Part shown: positions 1 through 9,326 of the stretch, in pieces
Layout: each line of letters begins with the position of its first letter
Numbering within the stretch: position 1 is the first letter of the stretch
Notes under the pieces: model-generated
Database searches by the model: none
The model's input: the letters and a program-made list of their open reading frames with translations, nothing else
What the model was told of the DNA's origin: nothing
Assembly: GCF_023074075.1 (NCBI RefSeq)
Contig: NZ_JADPKT010000072.1
Coordinates: forward strand, 106,630 to 170,629
DNA length: 64,000 bases
Source: Bradyrhizobium sp. 138
GTDB taxonomy: Bacteria > Pseudomonadota > Alphaproteobacteria > Rhizobiales > Xanthobacteraceae
Direction of reading: 5' to 3'
Program-made: the position numbers and the translations under genes

Positions 1-2410
1 CGAAGAATCCGCGCTTCGCCGATCCGGTCCTCTGCGGCGCGGTGCCCCTCCAACGCGCTCTGATAATGCTCCTCGGCCGTATTCCGCCGGCCAGCCGCGC
101 CACAAAGGTCCGCAATCCGCTCGTACAGGATCAGACGTTCCGGCTCCCCCTCGCCGTTGGCCAACAGCACGGCGAGGGCCTGTCGGTAGAGACGGATGGC
201 ATCGTCGTTGGCATAGCTCGCGCGTGCGCGGTCGCCGGCGGCGCGCAGATAGCGCGCGCCCTTCGGCTTGCTCGCACTCAGACTGAAGTGATGTCCGAGC
301 AGTATGAGATCCTCGAGGCGCTCGGGCTCATTGCCATAGAGCCGCTCTAGCGCGGCACCAATCCGTCCGTGAAGCTCGATCCGGCGCTGCAGAAGCAGGT
401 TTTGATAGATCACGTCCTGAAGCATGGTTTGGGTGAAACGGTAGGTCCGCAGCGAAATCGAGTTCGAGCCTGCGATCTCCTCGATGATCTCCGCGTCGCA
501 TAGAAGTTCGAGCCCTGCTTCAACCCTCGCTGGCTCGGTTGTCGCCGCACCAAGCACACCCGCATCAAAACGCGGGCCGATTACCGCGGCCTCCTGTGCC
601 AGAAGGCGGACCAGATGGGGCAACCGGTCGAGGCGCGCCAGCAACAACGCCTGAATGCTTGCCGGAATATCGGCGGCGGCTTTATCCGACTTCATCCGCC
701 ACTGCGCGCCGTCGCGTTCCAGGGTGCCGGCCTCGATGAGGCCGCGTATGATTTCCTCGAGGAAAAGCGGATTGCCGCCGGCGCGATCGAGGATCCGACT
801 GAACAGACGTCCCGGCGGTTCACGCCAACCGTGCCTGAAGTAGGCCGCGAGCAGCCTCTGTCCGTCAGCGTCGCCAAGCGGAAGCAGCCGAAGGGTCGTG
901 TGACTGATCCTGCTCGAACCGAACTGGTCAAGTTCCAGCGTCGGCCGATGCGTAAACAGCAGCATCAGCCGCGTCCGCTCAAGTCGGTCCATCAGGAACC
1001 GCAACGCTTCAAGAGAGACCGCATCGGCCCAGTGCAGATCCTCGACGATGATCAGCAGCGGCGACAGTGCCAGACGGCGTTCGAAGAATGCCGGCGGAGC
1101 TGTTCGGGCTCGACATGCCTGAGCAGGGCGTTGGGGTCGCCGAGGCCGAGTACGTGCAGATAGAGGGGCATCAGGCGGGCGGCCTCGTCAGTCGCGAGGC
1201 CAAGCTCCGACAGCGCTTCGGCGACCTTCGCTTCCGCCTCTGCAGCGCTGGCCTTCTGTGCGATGCCATAAGCGCTACGCAGCACGGCGGCGAGCGCGCC
1301 GTAAGACTGTTCGCCGAGCGGCGAGCAGACCGCCCGCCGGACCGCCAAGTCTGCGAATCGATCCTCGTCACGGATGCGGGCGAGGAACTCGTCGACCAGC
1401 CGCGTTTTCCCAATGCCCGCTTCGCCAATCAGCCGCACCAGTTGAGCCGCGCCGCCGCGCGCGCGATCAAGGCTGCCGATCACCCGCGCAAGCTCGGCGT
1501 CGCGCCCGACCAGCGGTGCATCGAGGCCCAACGTGTCGAGGCCGCGTGCCGCGCGGGGCGTATCGAGCGGTCCCTTCAGACGATGGACCAGAACGCTGCC
1601 CATCTTGCCCTTGAGCGAGACCTCGCCAAGCGAGTCATAGGAGAACGCATGCCGCGTCAGGCGGTGGGTCAGCGGCCCGACCAGCACCTCGCCCGGCGCC
1701 GCCATCGACTGCAACCGCTGCGCGGTATTCACGGTGTCGCCGGTCACCGAAAAGGATTTGGCAACGCCCACGCCTAACCCGCCCGCGACGACGTGCCCGG
1801 TGTTGATGCCGACATGGAGCAGCAGCGGTGAACCGGCATAGGCTTTTGCGCGCTCGCTGAGGCGCGCCGTCCGGCTAATCATGTCGAGGGCAGCGCGGAC
1901 CGCCCGCTCGGGGTCGTCCTCGTGCGCGGCCGGCGCACCAAACAGCGCGAGCAGCGCATCGCCGATGAATTTGTCCACGAAGCCGCCAAAGCTCTGCACC
2001 GCAGCCGTCAGTTCCTCGAACAATTGGTTCTGAAGCGTCTGCATGACCTCGGGGTCGAGCCGCTCGCTCATCGCAGTGAAGCCGCTGAGGTCGGCAAACA
2101 GCACGGTGATGGTACGGCGGTTTGCTTCGCTGTCGATCCTATCGGACCGCGGACGACATGCTTGTTGCGGGTCGGCCGGCGGTGCCAGCAGTGGCGAGGA
2201 GGCCCTGATCGGCGCTGTCGGCCGGCTCGGCCGCGCCTCTCCCCCATCTTTGAGGGCCTCACCGACGAGGGCGCCGCATTTCGGGCAATAGGCGAAATCC
2301 GGTGCGCATGCATAGCCGCAGCTGGGGCAGGCGTTGGGCTGCTTCGTGCCGCACTTCGGGCAGAAGGCAAAGCCGCTCTGAACCTCGGAACCGCAGCAAG
2401 AGCAGTTCAT
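1..2410 (-). pseudogene. Cyclase-ATPase-TPR signalling protein, frameshifted and cut by the window edge
   Basis: The start is ATG at 2410. The first 452 residues carry two CxxC zinc ribbons (Cys 3/6/17/20 and 28/31/42/45), then a class III adenylate/guanylate cyclase domain (about 98-280) with candidate metal aspartates D107 (LFADLSGF) and D151 (FIGDALL), then an AAA-type ATPase start with Walker A GEAGIGKT. This frame stops at 1052. The adjacent frame reads on from about 1091 as FFERRLALSPLLIIVEDLHWAD, a Walker B region, and then as TPR-like sequence with no stop down to position 1. One base is therefore missing near 1089-1094. Family members fuse cyclase, STAND-type ATPase and TPRs and are thought to be regulated cyclases. 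The frameshift could be real decay, a sequencing error or programmed slippage. The product as read would keep the cyclase but lose most of the ATPase. Confidence 0.85.
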
Positions 2411-2549
2411 GGGTCAAGACCTCGCGAAAATCGCGACGGCGCGATCTCCTGGACTACCGGATGGGTCCAGGAACCTAGCGAGCATGGGCTCGTTGCATTG
2501 GAAGAGCAAGCGGTGGTTGGTTAACGGACGTGGTCGCGGCTTCACTCCT

Positions 2550-2636
2550 CCCGCAACTTCGCAGCCTTCCGATGTCAAGGATAGTGACCTCGCCATACCC
2601 CGGCCGCAACAACACATCCTTCTCCAGCCTGTTCGT
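2550..2636 (-). pseudogene. C-terminal fragment of a Crp/Fnr-family regulator
   Basis: One minus-strand frame reads TNRLEKDVLLRPGYGEVTIL and continues DIGRLRSCG. This is nearly the same as the last 28 residues of the intact Crp/Fnr regulator at 7494-8168 (LNRLEKEGLLRLEYGGVTIL, DIERLRGYG). No helix-turn-helix or sensor domain precedes it: the end of the TPR-CHAT gene at 2665 lies immediately upstream. It is therefore a relic of a second regulator of this family, not a functional gene. The surrounding interval 2411-2664 holds nothing else I can recognise. Confidence 0.75.
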
Positions 2637-2664
2637 GCGCGGCGGCGCACTGATGTGCATTGCG

Positions 2665-5600
2665 CTACATGGCTCCGTTCCCCACCAGCACGAACGGCGC
2701 CCAGACGCCGGGCTGCGCATTTGCGCCACCCTTCGCAATCAGGGCCGAGATCGAGCGGCGCAGCGCCTCGGCGCGGCCGATGTCTGGATGCGCGTTGAGG
2801 GCATCGATCGTGCCAGTCGTGATGACCACCGCCGCGTCGGAGTTGACCGCCCAATGCGACACCAGCAGCGCGCGCGTGCCCGCATAGAAGAAGGCCCGTG
2901 CGAGACCTGAGAAGGCCTCCGAATTGGCCGCCTGCCCTCCGGCGGTGTTGCAGGCCGACAGGATCACCCATTCGGCATCGAGCTTGAGGCCCGAAATCTC
3001 CGACGATGCGAGATAGCCGTCATCTGCTGGCGTCGCGGCCATCGGCGGGCTCAGGATCAATCCGGGCTCGATCGAGCCGCGCACCTGTCCCGCAAGCGCG
3101 CCATGCGTCGCGAAATGAAGGATGCGGTATTTTGCGAGGTCGCCGCTCTGGCTGAGCGTCTTCATCCTCGCCTCCGAGGCATCGCCCGCGAGAACGACAT
3201 CGCCCTTCACGGGCACGAAGGTGTTGGCCACCGCGCACAATTCGAGCGCGGTTTCCGGCAGCGGCATCTGGCGCCTGAGCTGCGCAATGTCCGCTGCGCC
3301 ACCGGACAGCGCGTCGACGGCGCGAAAGCGCCTTTGCGCGACCTGGCTCCGTGTCGGGATGGCGTCGCAGGTCTGGATCTGGCGCGCCAGCTTGGCGCGC
3401 GCGGTCGAAAGCTCGCTGCGGCCATCGCCGTCGAGCGTCGGATTGCCGACACCAAGGAACGGCCTCGACGCCGCGCTCCTGCGTGCGACCTGGCGCAGCG
3501 CCTTGAGGCTGGAGACGGACGGCAAGACGGTGGTCGCAAATCGCCTGACCAGCCATGGTGCCTTCGTGAGGTCTCCACCTGCCGCGGGCTTGTCCGTCAG
3601 CAGGACCTGGAACGGCAGCGTCGCCAGTGGGCCCGACGGCACCAGGATCAGTTCCTTGCCATCGATCTCGCGCGCGACCGGCCCGAGCAAGGCTTGGTAA
3701 AGGGCAAAGGCGCGCTCCTGATCGAACGGCAGTGGCTCGTCTGCGCCCAATGGAGTGTTGCGGCCGAGCTTCTGCGGGCATGTGGATGCCTTGTCCAGCC
3801 ACGCCTCCGCGTCGAGACCGCAGCGCAGGGCACTGACGGCGTCGTTGAGCTGCTTCTCGCCGAGGTCGGCCGCATGCCAGCGCACATCCGAGCGCATCAC
3901 CGTCCAGACAAAAGTGGCGCGCGACGTCGTCGTGAACAGCAGCATCGCCTCGTTGGGACGAAGCTGCTTCTGGACGTCCTCGATCGCGATCGGCGTCTTG
4001 GTCACCAGCGCCGCATAGTCCGGAAACTGGGCGGCGATCGTCCGATCCAATTCCCGGATCTGACCTGCAATGTCCGCGGCACGGGCACGAAGCGCCTGCT
4101 CCGCAGCCGCATTGCGCGCGGCACTGGCTTGCGAGATCGCCGCCACCAGCATCTTGTCGGTCGCCATCGCTTGCGCGCCGAGATCCTGCCGTTCTCGAAC
4201 GCGCGCCGCGAGATCCCCGCTGCCATCCGCGACGCGGGCCGACATTCCTGCGATCGCGCGCGCGGCCTGCTCGTCACCGATCCATTGTGCCGTCTCGAAC
4301 GCCTGCGACCGCAACGCGTCCTTTTGCTCGTCACTGGCGCGCGCGAGATCGTAGGCGGCAACGATCAAGCCCGGATATGGATTGGTGTCTTCATGGGCCC
4401 TGAGATCGCCGCGGCCGTCCTCGCCGAACTCCGCGGTACGACGGCCGTTCTGGATTGCCACCGCACGCGCGAACGCGTCGCGAGCCTGCTGCCAATCCTT
4501 TAGATCAAGAAAATGGGCGCCGAGATTGGCAAAGCTGCTGGCGACATCAGGATGCTGCTCGCCGAGCGCACGCAGGCGGATATCCAGCGCGCGCCTCAGA
4601 AGCGGCTCGGCCTCCTGCGTCCGGCCGGTGCTGTCCAGGATGACGGCCAGATTGTTCAGGCTGTTCGCGACCAGCGGATGGGAGGCGCCGAGGGCGGCTT
4701 CGCGCAGCGCAAGCGAGCGACGGGCGAACGGTTCAGCCTCGGCGTATCGACTGCCGTCGCCCATCAGCGTCACCAGATTGTCGAGAGCGATAGCGACGTC
4801 GAGATGGCCGGGACCGAGGGCTTTCTCTCGAATGGCGAGCGATTTGCGCAAGAGCTGGTCGGCCTCCTGCTTGCGATTGAGACGGGCCCAGACCTCTGCA
4901 AGATTGTTCAGCGCCGTCGCCACGTTCGGATGCGCCGCACCAAAACTCTTTTCCTGAATGGCGAGCGCCCGTGTCAGCAGTCCCTCGGCCTCGGCAGCCC
5001 GGCCCTCGCGGGAAAACACCAAGGCAAGATTGTTCAGGCTCGCGGCGGCGTCGGGATGATCCGGCCCCAGCGCCTTCTCCCTGATGGCCAGGGCTCGCCG
5101 GGCCAGCTGCTCGGCATCCTGAAGCCGCCCCTGTGCGCGCCGGAGCTCGCCGAGATTGCTCAGCGATGCGGCCAGATAGATGCTGTCCGCGCCGTGCTGC
5201 TTCTCCTGGAGAGCGAGCGCTTCGGCAAAGTTCGCATCGGCCTCACGCAATCGGCCTTGCGCGCGATTGACCTCCGCGATGTTGTTGAGCGTCACCGGAA
5301 TCATGATCTCGGCCTGTCCCGGCGACTTCCTGAACACCGCAAGGGCGCGACTGAACATATCGAGCGCCTCGGTCTCCTTCATCTGACGGTGCCGGAGATT
5401 GCCGAGCTGCATGCGCGCCAGGGCTGTCGTGAGGTGGTCGGGGCCCAGCACGCTCTCGTCGATGGCGATGGCGTGTGACATATCCCGCTCGGCCTCGCTC
5501 AACCGGTTCAGGCCGAGCTCGAGCTGGCCGAGCGTGCCGAGCACGGCGGCGACTTCGGGATGATTGGGCCCGAGGCTCTTCTCGCGAATCGCAAGTGCCC

Positions 5601-5973
5601 GTCTCAGCACGGCTTCGGCCTCGGTGGTCTCGCCTTGCGCCTGGAGCGACTGACCCAGCACCACCAGCGTGGTTGCCGTCAGCGGCGACTGCCGGCCCGA
5701 GCCCTTCTCAGACTCGGCGACGAGCTTTCGTGCCAGCCCGACCGCCTCGCCATAGCGGCCTTCCTTGGCCAGCGACGTGATGCGCTGCATCAACGTCAGC
5801 ATGTCCTGTGGACCGGCCCGGCATGCCGACGCGAGGACGCTCGCGAGAATCAGAGAACCCAGAAGCCGCGCGACGAACGTCTGCCAACGTACCCATGCTG
5901 TGATTGCTCCGCTCCCCCGAGCCCGCCGGCTCTTAAGGGCCATAGCAAGATGAAAACTCTGTGACCGCACCAT
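2665..5973 (-). CDS. Exported TPR-CHAT domain protein (caspase-like peptidase family)
   Basis: The protein has about 1102 residues. The chosen start (5973) leaves a short basic N-terminus, then a hydrophobic stretch ending in LASVLASAC, which looks like a signal peptide with a possible lipobox. The open frame extends to 6174, but that extension is low-complexity. After the signal come roughly ten 42-residue kinesin-light-chain-type TPRs (recurring ALAIREKALGPDHP and LNNLA patterns). The C-terminal CHAT domain has the candidate catalytic pair His about 957 (HFATHGAL) and Cys about 1008 (LSACNTAGG). CHAT proteins are caspase/separase-fold peptidases, and TPRs often hold partner or substrate proteins. 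The target is unknown. It is divergent from the MFS gene and stands alone on its strand. Confidence 0.85.
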   Translation of the reverse strand: MVRSQSFHLAMALKSRRARGSGAITAWVRWQTFVARLLGSLILASVLASACRAGPQDMLTLMQRITSLAKEGRYGEAVGLARKLVAESEKGSGRQSPLTATTLVVLGQSLQAQGETTEAEAVLRRALAIREKSLGPNHPEVAAVLGTLGQLELGLNRLSEAERDMSHAIAIDESVLGPDHLTTALARMQLGNLRHRQMKETEALDMFSRALAVFRKSPGQAEIMIPVTLNNIAEVNRAQGRLREADANFAEALALQEKQHGADSIYLAASLSNLGELRRAQGRLQDAEQLARRALAIREKALGPDHPDAAASLNNLALVFSREGRAAEAEGLLTRALAIQEKSFGAAHPNVATALNNLAEVWARLNRKQEADQLLRKSLAIREKALGPGHLDVAIALDNLVTLMGDGSRYAEAEPFARRSLALREAALGASHPLVANSLNNLAVILDSTGRTQEAEPLLRRALDIRLRALGEQHPDVASSFANLGAHFLDLKDWQQARDAFARAVAIQNGRRTAEFGEDGRGDLRAHEDTNPYPGLIVAAYDLARASDEQKDALRSQAFETAQWIGDEQAARAIAGMSARVADGSGDLAARVRERQDLGAQAMATDKMLVAAISQASAARNAAAEQALRARAADIAGQIRELDRTIAAQFPDYAALVTKTPIAIEDVQKQLRPNEAMLLFTTTSRATFVWTVMRSDVRWHAADLGEKQLNDAVSALRCGLDAEAWLDKASTCPQKLGRNTPLGADEPLPFDQERAFALYQALLGPVAREIDGKELILVPSGPLATLPFQVLLTDKPAAGGDLTKAPWLVRRFATTVLPSVSSLKALRQVARRSAASRPFLGVGNPTLDGDGRSELSTARAKLARQIQTCDAIPTRSQVAQRRFRAVDALSGGAADIAQLRRQMPLPETALELCAVANTFVPVKGDVVLAGDASEARMKTLSQSGDLAKYRILHFATHGALAGQVRGSIEPGLILSPPMAATPADDGYLASSEISGLKLDAEWVILSACNTAGGQAANSEAFSGLARAFFYAGTRALLVSHWAVNSDAAVVITTGTIDALNAHPDIGRAEALRRSISALIAKGGANAQPGVWAPFVLVGNGAM

Positions 5974-6137
5974 GCGCCGTCTTCGCAAGCCGTGACGCGC
6001 GCACCGCGGGCCGGCATGCCGAAGCCAACGCGCATGGCGGCATGCGGCAGCTTCGATTGACACGGGCATCGCGTGCGCTACGGTCTCGCCCAGAAGAAAA
6101 AACAAGAAGGAATCGCCGTGGCACGCGTCATCGCGTC

Positions 6138-7400
6138 GTGAGCGCAACCGCGCGGTCTTCGGCACTCGCGCCATTTCGCATCCGCAACTATCGCTTCCAG
6201 TGGCCGTCCGACCTGCTCACCTCCTGGGCGTTCGAGGTCGAGACGCTGGTGCTCGGCTGGTACATCCTGGTCGAGACCGGCTCGGTGCTGCTGCTTACCG
6301 TGCTTGCATCGCTCCAGTTCGTCGGGACCTTGGTCGCGCCGGTATTCGGCATGATCGGCGACCGCATCGGTCATCGCGATCTCCTGGTGGTGATGCGCCT
6401 TGCTTATACGGCGCTCTCGTCAGCCATCATGGTTTTGGCGCTGACCGGTCATCTCTCGCCATTGAGCGTCATGATCATCGTCGCGATCATGGGACTGATC
6501 CGCCCTTCGGATCTCGGCGTCCGGGGCGCGCTGCTCGCCGAGATCATGCCGGCCGAACAGTTGGTGGGCGCCATCAGCGTTGCGCGCACGACCCAGGACA
6601 GCGCCCGCATCGCCGGTGCGTTGACGGGCGCCGGGCTGTTTGCCCTCCTCGGCATCGGCCTCGTCTATGTGGCGATCGCCTGTCTCTACTTCGTGGCCGC
6701 GCTTCTCATGCTCTGCCTGACCCGGCCGAAAAGGACTATCGCCACGAGCGATCTTCCCGCGGACAGCCACGCCATTTCGCGATTGTTCGGCGACCTCAAG
6801 GAGGGGATCGTCTACGCCTGGAGCGGCCCGGGAATGCGCGCCGCGCTCTGCGTCGCCTTTCTGGCCAATCTCACCGCTTTTCCGTTCACCGGCGGATTGC
6901 TGCCCTACATCGCGCGGGAGATCTTTCAGACCGATCAGACCGGCCTCGGCTATCTCTCGGCGAGCTTCGCCGTCGGCTCTCTGATCGGCTCCATCACGCT
7001 GAGCCTCGTCGGCGGAGTGCGCATTGCCCGGCTCCTGATCGGCGCGACACTGGCCTGGTACGCCATGCTGCTGGTCTTCGTCGAGGTCAGGACCATGCCG
7101 GTCGCGATGGCCTGCCTGGTGCTCGCCGGCGTCGCGCAGAGCATGTCGATGATCTCGGCGGCCGTGATCCTGATGCGGACGGCGAGCGCACATCTGCGCG
7201 GCCGCGTCATGGGCGTGCGCATGATGGTGATCTATGGCCTGCCGCTCGGATTGCTCGCGGCCGGCAGCCTGATCGACATCATCGGCTATTCCGCGACCGG
7301 CTCGCTCTATGCGGCCTCGGGTATCATTGCGATGCTAGCCATCGCGATCCTCTGGCGCGCCGATCTTTGGCCGTCGCACGCCCCCGCCAATGCGCGCTAG
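6138..7400 (+). CDS. MFS transporter, EntS/MFS_3-like
   Basis: About 420 residues and twelve predicted membrane segments. The N-terminus FRIRNYRFQWPSDLLTSWAF, with a GMIGDRIGHRD loop between segments 2 and 3, is typical of the MFS_3 (enterobactin exporter-like) branch. Such proteins usually export small molecules; the substrate here is unknown. The open frame begins at 5961, but that part overlaps the divergent TPR-CHAT 5' end and is not membrane-like. GTG 6138, just before SATARSSALAPFRIRNY, is the likeliest start, though the purine-rich stretch at 6105-6112 is rather far upstream of it. Confidence 0.8.
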   Translation: MSATARSSALAPFRIRNYRFQWPSDLLTSWAFEVETLVLGWYILVETGSVLLLTVLASLQFVGTLVAPVFGMIGDRIGHRDLLVVMRLAYTALSSAIMVLALTGHLSPLSVMIIVAIMGLIRPSDLGVRGALLAEIMPAEQLVGAISVARTTQDSARIAGALTGAGLFALLGIGLVYVAIACLYFVAALLMLCLTRPKRTIATSDLPADSHAISRLFGDLKEGIVYAWSGPGMRAALCVAFLANLTAFPFTGGLLPYIAREIFQTDQTGLGYLSASFAVGSLIGSITLSLVGGVRIARLLIGATLAWYAMLLVFVEVRTMPVAMACLVLAGVAQSMSMISAAVILMRTASAHLRGRVMGVRMMVIYGLPLGLLAAGSLIDIIGYSATGSLYAASGIIAMLAIAILWRADLWPSHAPANAR

Positions 7401-7493
7401 AGCTCCGTTCCGATGAATCGGAACGGCTCTCTAGATTCTCGTTTTGACGCGTTTTCTTCACGCGAACCGGTATCCACTTCGCTCGAAAACGCT
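7401..7493. repeat. Dispersed intergenic repeat with hairpin
   Basis: This short gap between convergent genes contains a perfect 9-bp inverted repeat (7404-7412 with 7417-7425, loop of 4). It is followed by a block resembling a repeat I recall between many Bradyrhizobium genes, containing CGCGAACCGGTATCCACTTC and GAAAACGC. The hairpin could serve as a bidirectional terminator for the MFS and Crp/Fnr genes, although it lacks a clear T-run. Confidence 0.6.
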
Positions 7494-8168
7494 CTAATCC
7501 CCGTACCCGCGCAGCCGCTCGATATCGAGGATGGTGACGCCGCCATATTCCAGCCGCAGCAGTCCCTCCTTCTCCAGCCGGTTCAGCGCGCGGTTGGCGT
7601 TCTGGCGGGACATGCCGGAGAGCGCGCCGATCTCCTCCTGGGTGATCTCCAGATGCGCGGTCGATTCCGGATAGAGGATCGGGTTGTACAGCGAGGCGAT
7701 GCTGCGGGCGAGGCGCGCGGTGGCATCCAGCGTGCGGTTGACCTCGAGCATGCCGATGAACTGGCCAAGCCGTTCGTTGAGCTGGCGCACCAGGAAGCGG
7801 TTGAAGCCGACGCTGTTCTCGAACAGCCACATGAAGGCGCTGCGTTCCATCAGGGCGACGCGGCTGTCGCGCAGCGCGACCACGTCATAGCGGCGCGGCT
7901 CGTTCTTGAGCACGCTGCCCTCGCCGAACCAGGCTCCTGCCGTCAGCCCGGCTAGGCTGGTCTCCTTGCCGTCGCGCGAGACCCCGCCCATGCGGGCAAG
8001 GCCGCCCACCATGCCGGCCCAATAGGCAAAAATATCGCCGCGCATGAATACGGTCTCGCCGGTGCCGTAGGACCGCTCCGTGATTCCGGCACGCGCGACC
8101 TCGATCTCCGCTTGCGTGAGCTCGCGCGACCAGGCGGCGACGCGCTTCAGATGCTCTTCTGAAATCAT
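7494..8168 (-). CDS. Crp/Fnr-family transcriptional regulator
   Basis: 224 residues from ATG 8168; the frame is open to 8216. An N-terminal cyclic-nucleotide-binding-fold sensor (GETVFMRGD, GAWFGEGSVL) leads through a dimerisation helix to a winged helix-turn-helix (ITQEEIGALSGMSRQNANRA). The region has no cysteine cluster of the Fnr type, so oxygen sensing by an Fe-S cluster is unlikely. The effector is unknown. It is divergent from the ABC-uptake operon starting at 8502, so it is a reasonable candidate regulator of that operon. That link is inferred from position only. Confidence 0.9.
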   Translation of the reverse strand: MISEEHLKRVAAWSRELTQAEIEVARAGITERSYGTGETVFMRGDIFAYWAGMVGGLARMGGVSRDGKETSLAGLTAGAWFGEGSVLKNEPRRYDVVALRDSRVALMERSAFMWLFENSVGFNRFLVRQLNERLGQFIGMLEVNRTLDATARLARSIASLYNPILYPESTAHLEITQEEIGALSGMSRQNANRALNRLEKEGLLRLEYGGVTILDIERLRGYGD

Positions 8169-8501
8169 GATCTCGCCGCTAACCGCACCGTTTCGTCGCT
8201 CCGCCCTCTGCTGCAATGCAACATGATGGTTTGGACCGCCATCGACGAAAGATGAAGGCCACTGCCGCCCGGCAAACTTTGTCGCAGAATTGTCAGCCGG
8301 GAGACATTTCTAAATAGCGCTTTCCACTATTGAGGACCACCTCGGGCGATGCAGCTTTTGATCCCAAACGGGAACGAGAGTGGTGCGGCTCCGGTCGAGA
8401 CCATCTGCTGCATGGCCTCACCGGCACCACCGTACTAGGATCGCCGGGCAGGAACGGACGAAGAGCGCCGCTAAAGTGCGCCATCACCGGGAGGGTTTGG
8501 T
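8169..8501. promoter_or_regulatory. Divergent promoter region, Crp/Fnr gene and ABC-uptake operon
   Basis: A 333-bp gap between divergently transcribed genes that must hold promoters for both. I found no TTGAT-N4-ATCAA Fnr/FixK-type palindrome in it. A GGGAGGG purine run at about 8489-8496 serves as ribosome-binding site for the plus-strand operon. No other structure was recognised. Confidence 0.4.
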
Positions 8502-9326
8502 TTGGTGCCTACCAGTCTTGAAGTGCGCGGCGTGTCCTTGCGATTCGGCGGCGTCCGAGCGCTGACCGACGTCGGCTTCGCCATCAGGGAGGGCGAGCTG
8601 TTCTCGATCATCGGCCCCAACGGCGCCGGCAAGACCTCGATCGTGAACTGTATTTCCGGCCGCTACAAGCCGACCGAAGGCCAGCTGTTCTACCAGGGCC
8701 GCGACATCACCGGTTTGACCCCGAATGCCCGCGCCTCGCTCGGCATCGGCCGCACCTTCCAGAACCTGGCGCTGTTCCACCACATGAGCGTGCTCGACAA
8801 TATCATGGTCGGACGCCATCATCTCCTGAAGAACAATTTCCTCACGGGCTCGCTGTACTGGCTCACCGGCGCGCGCAAGGAGGAGCTCGAGCACCGCCGC
8901 AAGGTCGAGGAGATCATCGACTTCCTCGACCTCCAGTCGGTGCGAAAAGCCACCGCCGGCACCCTCTCCTACGGCCTGCGCAAGCGCGTGGAACTCGCCC
9001 GCGCCATGGCGCTGGAGCCGCGCCTCATCCTCCTCGACGAGCCGATGGCCGGCATGAACTTCGAGGAGAAGGAGGACATGGCCCGCTACATCGTCGACCT
9101 CAACGAGGAGTTCGGGATGACGGTGGTGATGATCGAGCACGACATGGGCGTGGTGATGGACATCTCCCACCGCGTCATGGTGCTGGATTTCGGCAAGAAG
9201 ATCGCCGAAGGCGATCCAGCGACCGTGCTCGCCGATCCCCACGTCAGGCGCGCCTATCTCGGCGAGGAGGACGAGGTGCTGGTCGATCCCGACGATGCTT
9301 CGCCGGCGCAGGAGAGCGCGGCATGA
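8502..9326 (+). CDS. livG: ABC transporter ATPase, LivG type
   Basis: 274 residues, starting at TTG 8502 (GTG 8505 is equally possible). Walker A GPNGAGKT, signature LSYGLRKRVELARA, Walker B LILLDEP and the switch histidine in VMIEHDMGVV are all present. It is the first gene of a HAAT-family (branched-chain amino acid type) uptake operon, and its stop overlaps the start of the next gene (ATGA). It energises the permease pair encoded at 11361-13331 together with the LivF-type ATPase at 14812. Confidence 0.9.
   Translation: MVPTSLEVRGVSLRFGGVRALTDVGFAIREGELFSIIGPNGAGKTSIVNCISGRYKPTEGQLFYQGRDITGLTPNARASLGIGRTFQNLALFHHMSVLDNIMVGRHHLLKNNFLTGSLYWLTGARKEELEHRRKVEEIIDFLDLQSVRKATAGTLSYGLRKRVELARAMALEPRLILLDEPMAGMNFEEKEDMARYIVDLNEEFGMTVVMIEHDMGVVMDISHRVMVLDFGKKIAEGDPATVLADPHVRRAYLGEEDEVLVDPDDASPAQESAA

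Noticed and set aside
3103..4503. Plus-strand open frame opposite the TPR-CHAT gene
   Set aside because: Composition is that of a shadow frame and the minus strand carries clear TPR and CHAT motifs.
8169..8501. Fnr/FixK-type binding site upstream of the uptake operon
   Set aside because: No TTGAT-N4-ATCAA palindrome was found in the gap.
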